From: Candidatus Gastranaerophilales bacterium
Lineage (GTDB): Bacteria; Cyanobacteriota; Vampirovibrionia; Gastranaerophilales; Gastranaerophilaceae
DNA length: 64,000 bases
NCBI GenBank assembly: GCA_944325005.1
Contig: CALUYO010000004.1
Coordinates: forward strand, 62,001 to 126,000
Direction: 5' to 3'
Part shown: positions 26,122-35,223 of the stretch, in pieces
How the letters are laid out: every line of letters begins with the position of its first letter
How positions within the stretch are numbered: position 1 is the stretch's first letter
The notes under the pieces: model-generated
Told to the model about the DNA's origin: nothing
Databases searched by the model: none
The model's input: the letters and a program-made list of their open reading frames with translations, nothing else
Made by a program: the position numbers and the translations under genes

Positions 26122-28431
26122 ATGGCAAAAACAGCTGAAAATAAAAAAGAAAAATCTTTAGTTATAGTAGAGTCGCCTGCTAAATCGAAAACAATCAGAA
26201 AAATTCTCGGGGATGCTTACCAAATCGAGGCAAGCTACGGGCATGTCCGAAACTTGCCTACAAAAGATCCTTCAACTGAAAATTTGGGATTTGATATTCA
26301 AAACCATTTTGAACCCAAGTTTGAAATTATTCCCGGGAAGCAGGCTGTTGTAAAAAAGTTAAATGATCTTGCTAAAAAGGTTGATAAAATTTATCTTGCA
26401 TCCGACCCTGACCGCGAAGGTGAAGCAATTGCATGGCATGTAAGACAGATTTTAAAAGTGCCTGATGATAAGATTTTGAGAATTGTATTTAACGAAATTA
26501 CCCCGAAGGCAGTTAAACATTCCGTTGAAAATCCACGAGGAATTGATATGGATATGGTTCAGGCACAGCAGACAAGACAAATTCTTGATAAGCTTGTGGG
26601 GTATAAGTTAAGCCCTGTCCTATGGAAACAAATCGGAAATAGAAACCTTTCTGCAGGACGTGTGCAATCTGTTGCTCTCAGAATGATTTGCGAAAGAGAA
26701 GAAGAAATTGAAGCTTTTGTTCCTCAGGAATACTGGTCAATTCATGCAAATCTTGACAAAGACGGAAAGATATTTGAAGCAGAACTTTCAAAAATAAAAG
26801 GTAAAGCTGTTGAAAAAAATATTAAAAACAGCGAAGAAGCTCAAAAAATTGTCGATTTTCTGTCCAATTATCCTTCAGAATTTGATGTAACAAAGGTTAC
26901 TAAAAAATCTACAAAACGAAAACCGACTGCGCCATTTATAACTTCTACAATGCAAAGGGCTGCAAGCTCAAAACTTGGTTTTGGCGTTCAAAAAACAATG
27001 CAGGTTGCCCAAAAACTTTATGAAGGTATTGAAATTGACGGTACTCCGGTTGGTTTGATTACCTATATGAGAACAGACAGCGTAAGGGTTTCTGATGATG
27101 CTCAAGCGATGGCTAAAGATTTTATTCTGGGAAATTACGGGGAAAAATATTACCCTGATAAACCAAATATTTATGTTAAAGGGAAACAAAATGTTCAGGA
27201 CGCTCACGAAGCTATCCGACCTTCTTATCCTGAAAGAACTCCTGAAAGTATTAAAAAATATCTTGATAATGACCAGTATAAATTATATAAACTTATCTGG
27301 GAAAAATTTATGTCATCACAAATGACTCCGGCTGATATCGCAAATAAAACAGTAGAGATTACAGCCGGTGACTATACTTTGAAAGCAGGAACAAGCAAGG
27401 TTACTTTTGACGGATTTTTGAAAGTTTATAATGATTCGGAGGAACAAGATCCAGAAGCAGATGCAAAAATCCCTGACTTGAATGAAGGTGACAAAGTTAA
27501 ATGCTTAAAGGTAGAGCCTAAACAGCATTTTACACAGCCGCCTCCAAGATATAATGAGGCCTCTCTTGTAAAAGCTTTAGAAGAATACGGCATTGGACGT
27601 CCGTCTACTTATGCAACAATTATTACGGTTATCCAAACACGTAAATATGTTGAAAAGAAAGACAAAGCCCTGCATCCGACGCTTCTTGGACGAACTGTTT
27701 CAAAACAGCTTGTTCAGCAGTTTGCTGATATTATGGATTACAAGTTTACTGCCGGCATGGAAACAAAGTTAGACCAGATTGCAGAGAAAAAAGCTGTATG
27801 GAACAATGTTTTGCAGGAGTTTTATACTCCGTTTATAGAAGAAGTTAATAAAGCGCTCCAAACAGGAGAACGTGTAAAAATAGAAAGCAAAATTAAATGC
27901 CCGAATTGTGGAAAACCAATGGTTTTACGAATAGGGAAAAACGGTTCTCAATTTTTGGGTTGTTCAGGCTACCCTGATTGCAAAACTATGATGTCTTTAA
28001 ATGCTTTATCAGAGGATACCGGGGATGAACAGTCGAATGAACCGGAGCTTTGTGAAGAAAAATGCGAAAAATGCGGCTCGGATATGATTTTCAAAACAGG
28101 ACCATATGGAAAATATATGGAATGTACAAATGAAAATTGTAAGCACAGAAAACCATACAGAAAATCAACAGGTGTAAAGTGTCCGAAATGTGGAGAAGGT
28201 ACAATTGTTGAGCGAAAATCAAAACGTGGGACGGTATTTTACGGCTGTGATAAATATCCTGACTGTGATTTTGTGCTGTGGAATGAGCCTACAGGAGAAA
28301 CTTGCCCTGAATGTGGCTCTCTTCTTGTGAAAAAAGTTTTGAAAAAAGGCGATGTAATTACATGTTCCAATATAAAATGTAATTACAAGAAAGAAGTTGA
28401 GGAAGCATCTGTTCAGACAGAAAGTCTATGA
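26122..28431 (+). CDS. topA: DNA topoisomerase I
   Basis: The 769-residue type IA enzyme opens with the TOPRIM domain (LVIVESPAKSKTIRKIL, acidic LASDPDREGEAIAWH). The active-site Tyr is in GLITYMRTDSVRVS, and EEYGIGRPSTYA is present. The C-terminus carries four zinc-ribbon modules (CPNCGKPM, CEKCGSDM, CPKCGEGT and CPECGSLL, each with a downstream cysteine pair) that bind single-stranded DNA and RNA polymerase. It relaxes negative supercoils. It follows dprA by 34 bases. Confidence 0.97.
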   Translation: MAKTAENKKEKSLVIVESPAKSKTIRKILGDAYQIEASYGHVRNLPTKDPSTENLGFDIQNHFEPKFEIIPGKQAVVKKLNDLAKKVDKIYLASDPDREGEAIAWHVRQILKVPDDKILRIVFNEITPKAVKHSVENPRGIDMDMVQAQQTRQILDKLVGYKLSPVLWKQIGNRNLSAGRVQSVALRMICEREEEIEAFVPQEYWSIHANLDKDGKIFEAELSKIKGKAVEKNIKNSEEAQKIVDFLSNYPSEFDVTKVTKKSTKRKPTAPFITSTMQRAASSKLGFGVQKTMQVAQKLYEGIEIDGTPVGLITYMRTDSVRVSDDAQAMAKDFILGNYGEKYYPDKPNIYVKGKQNVQDAHEAIRPSYPERTPESIKKYLDNDQYKLYKLIWEKFMSSQMTPADIANKTVEITAGDYTLKAGTSKVTFDGFLKVYNDSEEQDPEADAKIPDLNEGDKVKCLKVEPKQHFTQPPPRYNEASLVKALEEYGIGRPSTYATIITVIQTRKYVEKKDKALHPTLLGRTVSKQLVQQFADIMDYKFTAGMETKLDQIAEKKAVWNNVLQEFYTPFIEEVNKALQTGERVKIESKIKCPNCGKPMVLRIGKNGSQFLGCSGYPDCKTMMSLNALSEDTGDEQSNEPELCEEKCEKCGSDMIFKTGPYGKYMECTNENCKHRKPYRKSTGVKCPKCGEGTIVERKSKRGTVFYGCDKYPDCDFVLWNEPTGETCPECGSLLVKKVLKKGDVITCSNIKCNYKKEVEEASVQTESL

Positions 28432-28451
28432 GTTGAATAAGGAGACAAAAA

Positions 28452-29666
28452 ATGAATCCTGAATTGTATGAACGTTATCTGGCTAAAAAAGCTAAAAAGT
28501 TAGGTATAACAGTAGAAGAATTAAAAGCACAAGGAACTTCTTCCCCAGTGTCAGAAGAACCTGTAGTTCAATCTCCTCAACCGCAGACCGCTGCTGTTTC
28601 ACAGCCGTCTGTATCTGAACCGCAGTATGTTCAAAGAACTATTCAGGATCAGCTTGCTTCTGAAAATTCTGAACCATTGCATAAACCTTATTCTGGAATG
28701 CAGGAAGAAACCGTAAAAACGGAAGTTCCTTCATATATTTTTGGCCCTTCAAAAATGCAGGAATCACCTTCTTATAGCAGCAGTCCGATAAGCGAACCTA
28801 TAAAGCCTGAAATTAACGATACAAGAGAAAATAAATTTGGTCTTATAGGTTATCCTCTAGGGCATTCGCTTTCAAAAGTTATTCACGAAGCAGGATTTAA
28901 GAGTCTCGGAATAAATGCGAGTTATGATATTTTGGAAACTCCGCAGGATAGTCTTGTTGACAGAATAAAGTGGCTTAAAGCAAACGGATATAAAGGGTTT
29001 AACGTAACAATTCCTCTGAAACTTCCTGTTTCATTGTTTGTAAATGAAGTTGATAAATATGCAGATCTTGCGCGTGCGGTAAATACCGTGTATATAGATG
29101 CTGATAAGTCTTTAAAAGCTTACAATACTGATGTTATAGGATTTAAAAGGGCAATCCCTGATGATATAGATTTACGCGGAAAAAAGGCTGCAATTTTGGG
29201 AACTGGTGGGGCAGCTCATGCAGCTTGTGTTGCATTGACTGAATGCGGTGTTGAAGAAATCGCATTTTTCACAAGAAATATCCCGAATTCTATTGAATTA
29301 ATGAATTATGTTAGACGTAAATTTCCTGCAGTGAATTTTAACGTTTACCAGATAGAGAATATAAGACATCTTGGTGAATATGCAATGCTTGTAAATACAA
29401 CGCCTATCGGAATGCTTGGAAAGGCCGCAGATATGATGCCTGTTGAACAGCGTGCGCTTGAAACATTAAGTCATGATGCAATAGTGTACGATGTAATTTA
29501 TAATCCTAAAAAAACATTGTTGATAAAAGCGGCTGAAAAATTGAATTTGAGAACAATTACAGGGCTTGATATGCTGATTTTTCAGGCAGCTGCCGCGCAG
29601 GAATTGTGGTTCGGGCAAAGACCGGACTGGAAAGATATGAAAATCGCGGCTCTGGAAGCTTTGTAA
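28452..29666 (+). CDS. aroE: Shikimate dehydrogenase with long disordered N-terminal extension
   Basis: Residues 130-404 form a normal AroE: FGLIGYPLGHSLSKVIHE, the catalytic Lys in FNVTIPLK, YNTDVIGFKRA, the NADPH loop LGTGGAAHAACVAL and LVNTTPIGM. It reduces 3-dehydroshikimate in aromatic amino-acid synthesis. The first 125 residues are an unusual addition: a short helical start, MNPELYERYLAKKAKKLGI, then a Pro/Ser/Gln/Glu-rich low-complexity stretch with no fold. GGAGACAAAAA precedes the ATG, and no better internal start with a binding site is evident, so the extension is probably real. It follows topA by 20 bases. Confidence 0.9.
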   Translation: MNPELYERYLAKKAKKLGITVEELKAQGTSSPVSEEPVVQSPQPQTAAVSQPSVSEPQYVQRTIQDQLASENSEPLHKPYSGMQEETVKTEVPSYIFGPSKMQESPSYSSSPISEPIKPEINDTRENKFGLIGYPLGHSLSKVIHEAGFKSLGINASYDILETPQDSLVDRIKWLKANGYKGFNVTIPLKLPVSLFVNEVDKYADLARAVNTVYIDADKSLKAYNTDVIGFKRAIPDDIDLRGKKAAILGTGGAAHAACVALTECGVEEIAFFTRNIPNSIELMNYVRRKFPAVNFNVYQIENIRHLGEYAMLVNTTPIGMLGKAADMMPVEQRALETLSHDAIVYDVIYNPKKTLLIKAAEKLNLRTITGLDMLIFQAAAAQELWFGQRPDWKDMKIAALEAL

Positions 29667-29668
29667 TG

Positions 29669-30895
29669 CTACTCATACCTCAAAGCATCAATCGGATTTA
29701 ACAGTGAGGCTTTGTATGCGGGGTAATAGCCGAATAAAACTCCTATTGCCCCTGAAAATCCCAGTGAAAGCAGTATTGAAAATAAGGATATTGAAACATT
29801 CATTACGCCTGTAATCTGGACAATCTGCGCACCTATTACACCTACAGCGACACCTATCAGACCGCCGATTACCGATAACAAAAAGGATTCTATTAAAAAT
29901 TGAATTCTTATATCGGACGGTTTGGCACCTATTGCCATTCTTATTCCGATTTCTTTCGTTCGTTCTGTTACCGATACAAGCATAATGTTCATAATGCCGA
30001 TACCGCCGACAAGAAGAGATACAGATGCGATTGATGCAAGTAAAATTGCAAATGTCTGGACTGTTGATTTCATTTTTTCTTGAAACTCGGCGGAATTTCT
30101 TATTTCAAAATCGTTTTCCTGATTTTTTCCTATTCTGTGACGCGCAACGAGGAGTTCTTCAATATCCTGTTCGGCAAGCGAAACATCATCAGGATCAGAG
30201 CCTTTTACAACTATCATTGAGACAGTTCCAGGGAAAACCGTTCCGAAAACTTTTTTCTGTGCTGTTGTTATTGGAATAAATATCAAATCGTCTTGATCCA
30301 TAGGTCCCATACTGCCTTTTGATTTTAAAGTTCCGATTACTCTGAAAGGTATTCCGCCGACTCTTATAGTTCTGTCTATCGGATCTAAGTCGCCGAAAAG
30401 TTCTGCGGCAACTGTTGAGCCGATTACCGTAACTTTTGCGGAATTTTTCAGGTCTTCGCGGACAAATCCTCTGCCAGAATTTACTTCATAATTTTTTATA
30501 TAAAAATATTCAGGATCTGTTCCGTAAACTGTTGTTGCCCAGTTCTGATTACCATATGTAAGCTGTTTGGATTCTGAACTTACTGAGGCAACGGCAGATA
30601 TTCCCCTTGCATTTTTGGCTATTGCAAGTGCATCTTTGGTAGTTAGCGTTGGTTTTGTCCCCAGTCCCATTCTTACACCGCCTGATTTTGCGGAGGCCGA
30701 ACGTATGGTCAGGATATTACTCCCCATAGATTCCATGTCTTTTTGAACTCTTTCGCTTGCGCCTGTTCCTACTGCAAGCATAATAATTACCGCGCTTACA
30801 CCAATAATTATACCGAGACTTGTCAGCATTGAGCGCATTTTATTTATTTTAAGCGATACTACCGCCATTTTTACTAAAGATTTGAAATCTATCAT
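29669..30895 (-). CDS. MacB-type ABC transporter permease
   Basis: The 408-residue protein has the MacB/FtsX layout: a first helix (SMLTSLGIIIGVSAVIIMLAVG) preceded by NKMRS, a large periplasmic domain, and three C-terminal helices starting with SLLVGGIGIMNIMLVSVTERTKEIGIRMAIGA. The ATPase is a separate gene upstream, whereas E. coli MacB is a fusion. The start was set at the ATG after TTGAGG. It is last in a tolC-macA-ATPase-permease operon, which would form a tripartite pump for a toxin, peptide, lipid or siderophore. The 150 bases before it contain CCCTCTC-GAGAGGG and TTTTCCATC-GATGGAAAA hairpins. Confidence 0.9.
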   Translation of the reverse strand: MIDFKSLVKMAVVSLKINKMRSMLTSLGIIIGVSAVIIMLAVGTGASERVQKDMESMGSNILTIRSASAKSGGVRMGLGTKPTLTTKDALAIAKNARGISAVASVSSESKQLTYGNQNWATTVYGTDPEYFYIKNYEVNSGRGFVREDLKNSAKVTVIGSTVAAELFGDLDPIDRTIRVGGIPFRVIGTLKSKGSMGPMDQDDLIFIPITTAQKKVFGTVFPGTVSMIVVKGSDPDDVSLAEQDIEELLVARHRIGKNQENDFEIRNSAEFQEKMKSTVQTFAILLASIASVSLLVGGIGIMNIMLVSVTERTKEIGIRMAIGAKPSDIRIQFLIESFLLSVIGGLIGVAVGVIGAQIVQITGVMNVSISLFSILLSLGFSGAIGVLFGYYPAYKASLLNPIDALRYE

Positions 30896-31047
30896 AGTTT
30901 GCCTCAACTTACCCTCTCGCGGAGAGAGGGGATATGTTTATTATTTACTACATTAGGAGGAAATATTATTATTTTTTTGTAAATAGCCTGCCTTCATGCC
31001 CTCTGAGCTTCTAATCTTCCCTTTTCCATCACAGGGATGGAAAAGGA

Positions 31048-31752
31048 TTAATATGGAATTGTGGTGTGTGTATTTAATTCATCGGAAATAATGTTTCCGT
31101 CTTTAAATCTTACTACACGTTTGCAGTATTGTGCGATATCCGGTTCATGGGTTACGAGAACAATTGTTTTACCCATTTCCTTGTTGAGGTTTATGAAAAA
31201 TTCCATAACCTCAATGCTTGTCTTTGTATCTAAGTTTCCTGTGGGTTCATCTGCCAGAATCAGTGGCGGATCATTTACTATTGCACGTGCGATGGCAACT
31301 CTTTGCTGCTGCCCGCCTGACATCTGGTTTGGCATGTGATCTTCACGTTTTTCAAGACCTACAATTTTTAAGGCTTTTTTCGCCCTTACAACTCTTTCTT
31401 CTTCAGGAATTCCTTTGTAAATCATTGGAAGTTCCACATTTTCAAGCGCTGTTGTTCTTGATATCAGATTGAAACCCTGAAAAACAAATCCCATTTTCTC
31501 GTTTCTGACTTTTGCAAGGTTATCAGTATCAAGAGAAAGCATGTCAATGCCGTCAAGGAAGTAGCTTCCGGAATTTGGCTTATCAAGAGTTCCGAGCATA
31601 TTCATAAATGTTGATTTGCCGGATCCCGATGCACCCATTATTGCAACAAATTCGCCTTTTTCAACCGTTAGAGAAACGCAGTTCAGCGCATTGAAACTGT
31701 CTTCTCCGGTCTGATAAGTTTTTATTGCATCTTTTACTTCTATCAAACTCAT
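31048..31752 (-). CDS. ABC transporter ATPase, MacB/LolD type
   Basis: The 234-residue ATPase has Walker A GASGSGKST, Q-loop VFQGFNL, signature MSGGQQQRVAIARA, Walker B LILADEPTGNLD and the switch His in LVTHEPD. Sequence and neighbours place it in the MacB/LolD/FtsE branch, mechanotransmission pumps that drive a periplasmic conformational change rather than pass substrate through the membrane. It lies three bases after the macA stop. Confidence 0.95.
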   Translation of the reverse strand: MSLIEVKDAIKTYQTGEDSFNALNCVSLTVEKGEFVAIMGASGSGKSTFMNMLGTLDKPNSGSYFLDGIDMLSLDTDNLAKVRNEKMGFVFQGFNLISRTTALENVELPMIYKGIPEEERVVRAKKALKIVGLEKREDHMPNQMSGGQQQRVAIARAIVNDPPLILADEPTGNLDTKTSIEVMEFFINLNKEMGKTIVLVTHEPDIAQYCKRVVRFKDGNIISDELNTHTTIPY

Positions 31753-31755
31753 TTG

Positions 31756-32934
31756 TTATAACCTCGGGACACGCATTCTGCCGTTATTAGCCTTAGAATT
31801 TTTACTTTTTATTGACATAATAACCTGAGTATCTTCATTTATTTTGTCAGAAATTATTTCTGTATTGGAGTCGTTATTTGCGCCTGTTTTAATCTCTATA
31901 CGTTTTGGTTTGCCTTTTTCAAGAACCCAGATGCCCTGATTTTTATATTTTGGACCGTTTATATCGGGAGTAAATTTTAGCGCCATATTCGGAACGCACA
32001 GGACATTTTCGCTTCTGTCTGTAATAATTGAAACATTTGCTGTCATTCCGGGTTTGAGTTTCAAATCTTCGTTATTAACATCAACGATTACTGTATAAGT
32101 TACAACATTTGATTCTGTTGTCGGAGAAAGTCTGACCTGCGTAACTTTTCCTTTAAAATTCTGATCGGGATAACCGTCAATTGTGTAGGTTACGTCCTGA
32201 CCTTCTTCAACTTTCCCGATATCGGCTTCGGAGACGCTGACTTCAATCTGCATATTTGTTAAATCCTGAGCTATTGTGAATAATTCGGGAGCCTGAAAGC
32301 TTGCGGCAACAGGAGATCCGAGGTCTATTTCTCTTGAAATTACTGTTCCGTCTACCGGGGCAATAATTTTTGTATAGCCCAGATTTGTCATTGCTGTTCT
32401 TAAAGATGCCTGATACTGGCTTATCTGTGCTTTTGCGGCATTAATCTGGGCAACATCTGATTTATATGTGCTGTATTTTTCATCAAGTTCGCTTTTGGCT
32501 ACGAAGTTTTTTGCGTAAAGATTTTTGTATCTTATATACTGCTGTCTGTCAAAATCAGCGATTGCCTGAAGTCTTGCGACATTAGCCTGTGCATTGTTTA
32601 TCTGCGCCTGATTTTGCTGAACCGTTGCTTCAAAGTTTGCGGGGTCTATCTGCGCTAAAATCTGGCCTTTTTTTACAACATCGTTATAGTCAACGTAAAT
32701 TTCTTTTATCAGACCTGACACTGTTGAACCTACGCTGACTGTGTTCACAGGGTTAATTGTTCCTGATGCTTCAACAACCTGAGTGATGGTGCAGCGTTTC
32801 ACATGGCGTGTTTGATATTTTACCTGTTTGCTTCCCGCAAAACCGATTATACCCGCGGTTAATACTGCTATTACCGCAATACCTGTAATTATGTGTTTCT
32901 TTTTTATATTTTTTAGATAATCCTTATAAAGCAT
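31756..32934 (-). CDS. macA: MacA-like periplasmic adaptor (HlyD family)
   Basis: The 392-residue protein has an N-terminal membrane anchor (IITGIAVIAVLTAGIIGFAG), a lipoyl half-motif (VSVGSTVSGLIKEIYVDYNDVVKKGQ), a coiled-coil hairpin (residues 100-180), the second lipoyl half (IIAPVDGTVISREIDLGSPV) and a beta-barrel domain with KPGMTANVSI. It would link the MacB-type pump to TolC across the periplasm. Its ATG overlaps the tolC stop (TAATG), indicating translational coupling. Confidence 0.94.
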   Translation of the reverse strand: MLYKDYLKNIKKKHIITGIAVIAVLTAGIIGFAGSKQVKYQTRHVKRCTITQVVEASGTINPVNTVSVGSTVSGLIKEIYVDYNDVVKKGQILAQIDPANFEATVQQNQAQINNAQANVARLQAIADFDRQQYIRYKNLYAKNFVAKSELDEKYSTYKSDVAQINAAKAQISQYQASLRTAMTNLGYTKIIAPVDGTVISREIDLGSPVAASFQAPELFTIAQDLTNMQIEVSVSEADIGKVEEGQDVTYTIDGYPDQNFKGKVTQVRLSPTTESNVVTYTVIVDVNNEDLKLKPGMTANVSIITDRSENVLCVPNMALKFTPDINGPKYKNQGIWVLEKGKPKRIEIKTGANNDSNTEIISDKINEDTQVIMSIKSKNSKANNGRMRVPRL

Positions 32935-34379
32935 TATTTATCCTCTATTGATGTTGTAACTTCCTGCGGTAATGCAATCGCTTTTTCAAGATTTGCTCTT
33001 GCCACATTATAATTATACACTGTTTGAACATATGAAACCTGAGCGTTATTATAATTTACTTTTGCATCCTGAAGCTGTATATAATCGCCTAAACCGACTG
33101 CATATCTTCCATCAGCCAGTTCAAAGTTTTCAAGCGTCTGTTTAACCTTTACGGCAAGCAAAGGTATCTGTTTTTCCAATTGTGCCATTGTAATATATAG
33201 ATTTTGAACTTCAAAATAGATATCTTGTTTTGCCTGATCTATTTCTGTCTGTGCGAGGTCTACCTGAATTTTAGCATTATCAATTCTGTGTTTCTGACCT
33301 TTTATATTAACCGAAGTTGAAAGATTAACTCCTATATTAAATGAATTCGTATTATACTGATCACGGTAGCCATAACCGGCAGATGCTGATATTTCTGGCA
33401 GGTATTCTCTTTTAGCATATTTTAAGGATTCTTTCATCGCCTTTAAGGTTGCATCATATGCTTTTAAATCAGGTCTATTTTTGTATGCCAGATTAACTGA
33501 CTCTTCAAATGTGTAAGGAAACGGCTGGAATTTATAATTATCAAGTACATTAATTTTTTCTACCTGAGAAGTTAGAAAAGCATCTGAGACATCTTTAGGC
33601 GGTTTGCTCAAATCTTTTTTTTCGTCAATTTTTTCAAGATTTACCGGTACAAAGCTGTTTTGAAAATTGAATGTTTCTGTATTTTCAATTTCATATTCAG
33701 GAGCAAATGCTATATACATAGAATTGTTGAGCTGTACAAGAGCATTTTTGTAGTTTTTTTCAGACTCTACAAGAGTGACCTTTGAATCGCTTAAGTTAAC
33801 TTCTGCATTTACAAGGTCGATTTTAGATCTTATGCCTTCATCAAAATAAGCTTTAGTTCTTTGATAGTTGCGTTCGTTAATTTGTACATTTGCCCTGTTT
33901 ACATCAAGGGTCGCTTTTGCCGCAAGAACACCATAATAATTTGTTTTTACTCCGAATATTGTATCAAGTACTGTATTTTCAAATTCATAAAGGGCTGCAA
34001 TTCTGTCAAAATTGTACATTCTGATATTTGCATTTGTTTTTCCAAAGTTCCATATAAGCTGGCTGATACTGGCTTCTGCCGAATAAATATTACTGCTGGT
34101 ATTACGTCTGCTATTATGGTTGTCAGTTATATTGTAACCTGTACCTACTCCTATTGTCGGGAAATATTCAGATTTCGCAATACCGAGATTGCCTTTTGCA
34201 AGACCGTAATTGTAACGGGATTTTTTTATCAGAGGGCTGTTTTGAAGCGCGATTTCAATACAATCCTTGATATTTAAAACAGCATTTTTTTCTACACTCA
34301 TCTGCTCTATTGCAAATGATGCTGATACTGTAAATAATAAACAAATTATCAGGGCTGTTATTTTTATATTGAATTTCAA
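32934..34379 (-). CDS. tolC: TolC-family outer membrane efflux protein
   Basis: The 481-residue protein begins at TTG (AACGAGG upstream) with a signal peptide ending SASFAIE. Two OEP repeats of long alpha-helices follow, with the repeat hallmarks NSPLIKKSRYNYGLAKG and NRPDLKAYDATLKAMK, and the C-terminal helix pattern NYNVARANLEKAIAL. It is the trimeric outer-membrane exit duct for the MacA/MacB-like pump encoded just downstream. Confirms an outer membrane. An inverted repeat overlaps its promoter region. Confidence 0.94.
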   Translation of the reverse strand: MKFNIKITALIICLLFTVSASFAIEQMSVEKNAVLNIKDCIEIALQNSPLIKKSRYNYGLAKGNLGIAKSEYFPTIGVGTGYNITDNHNSRRNTSSNIYSAEASISQLIWNFGKTNANIRMYNFDRIAALYEFENTVLDTIFGVKTNYYGVLAAKATLDVNRANVQINERNYQRTKAYFDEGIRSKIDLVNAEVNLSDSKVTLVESEKNYKNALVQLNNSMYIAFAPEYEIENTETFNFQNSFVPVNLEKIDEKKDLSKPPKDVSDAFLTSQVEKINVLDNYKFQPFPYTFEESVNLAYKNRPDLKAYDATLKAMKESLKYAKREYLPEISASAGYGYRDQYNTNSFNIGVNLSTSVNIKGQKHRIDNAKIQVDLAQTEIDQAKQDIYFEVQNLYITMAQLEKQIPLLAVKVKQTLENFELADGRYAVGLGDYIQLQDAKVNYNNAQVSYVQTVYNYNVARANLEKAIALPQEVTTSIEDK

Positions 34380-34391
34380 ATTTAAAATCCT

Positions 34392-34409
34392 CGTTACAAT
34401 ACTATAACG
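34392..34409 (-). promoter_or_regulatory. Inverted repeat at the tolC operon promoter
   Basis: CGTTA-8-TAACG is a short inverted repeat that covers a TATAGT -10-like element on the minus strand, 13 bases upstream of the TTG start. It could be the binding site of a repressor of the efflux operon. No regulator gene is adjacent. Confidence 0.35.
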
Positions 34410-34521
34410 ATTAAACCATGTTTTTTGTTCATTTTAATCATTTATGAATAGGAAATTAGGGCAATTTTTTCGGATAAAAATACTTATATATTATATAGGT
34501 TAGTATAATAAGGGAAAATTT

Positions 34522-35223
34522 ATGAAAATTACAGGTTTTACTGGTATTTTAACGGCTATAAAAACTTCAGGCAGGAAACAGAATATATTAAACAATACTG
34601 TTAAAGTATCAAACCAAAACGATTTATTCTGTCATAAATACTGGGATTGGGCTCAAAAACAGGGAGCTGTTGAAAAAACTGGCAAAGAAGCAGTTTCTCT
34701 TCACGGATACTTAAATGGTATAAACCACCATTTTATACATAGTCCTTATCCTAAAGCTATGGATGAAAAATTTTTCCAAACCAATATGACTCCTAGAGAA
34801 ATGATTATTGAAACAGATTTTGATTTTAAAGAGTTGAAACCTACAGCGGAAAAACTCAATGTTTTCAGATGTATAGGGCAAAAACCTGAATTTTTTTCGG
34901 AATATAAGCTTTATCAAAAACGCTGTGCAATAAAAAAAGGCGACATAATAGATATGAAAGAATATGCTTATGCAACATCAGATATCAATTATGCTAAAGG
35001 ATACCTGCCGGACAACAAAGGTATAATGTATGAAATTGAAATTCCCAAAGGTGCACGCGTATCAAGAAAGGGCTTATTAGGAAGCAATGATGAAATTGTT
35101 TTCCCGAGAAGTTCAAAATTTGAATGTGTTAATGTCAAAAAAGTGAAAGATGCAGAAAATGATTACATACATGCAAAACTTCGCTATATTTTACCTGATG
35201 AAACATGGCGCATAATGGCTTAA
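34522..35223 (+). CDS. Putative ADP-ribosyltransferase effector/toxin
   Basis: The 233-residue protein has, in the C-terminal half, the motif order of ADP-ribosylating exotoxins (ADPrib_exo_Tox/VIP2-like): the NAD-binding Arg in FRCIGQ (R116), KKGDIIDMKEYAYATSDINYAK where ATS (151-153) stands for the S-T-S motif, a strand MYEIEIPKGARV, and GLLGSNDEIVFPRSSKFECV, which matches the consensus EaEvLlPrgtkF with Glu191 as catalytic candidate. The first glutamate of the ExE/QxE pair is Asn189 here. The N-terminal 110 residues are of unknown fold and start MKITGFTGI; no signal peptide. AAGGGAAAATTT precedes the ATG. It is monocistronic, and its stop overlaps that of trkH. No immunity gene is apparent. 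Confidence 0.6.
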   Translation: MKITGFTGILTAIKTSGRKQNILNNTVKVSNQNDLFCHKYWDWAQKQGAVEKTGKEAVSLHGYLNGINHHFIHSPYPKAMDEKFFQTNMTPREMIIETDFDFKELKPTAEKLNVFRCIGQKPEFFSEYKLYQKRCAIKKGDIIDMKEYAYATSDINYAKGYLPDNKGIMYEIEIPKGARVSRKGLLGSNDEIVFPRSSKFECVNVKKVKDAENDYIHAKLRYILPDETWRIMA

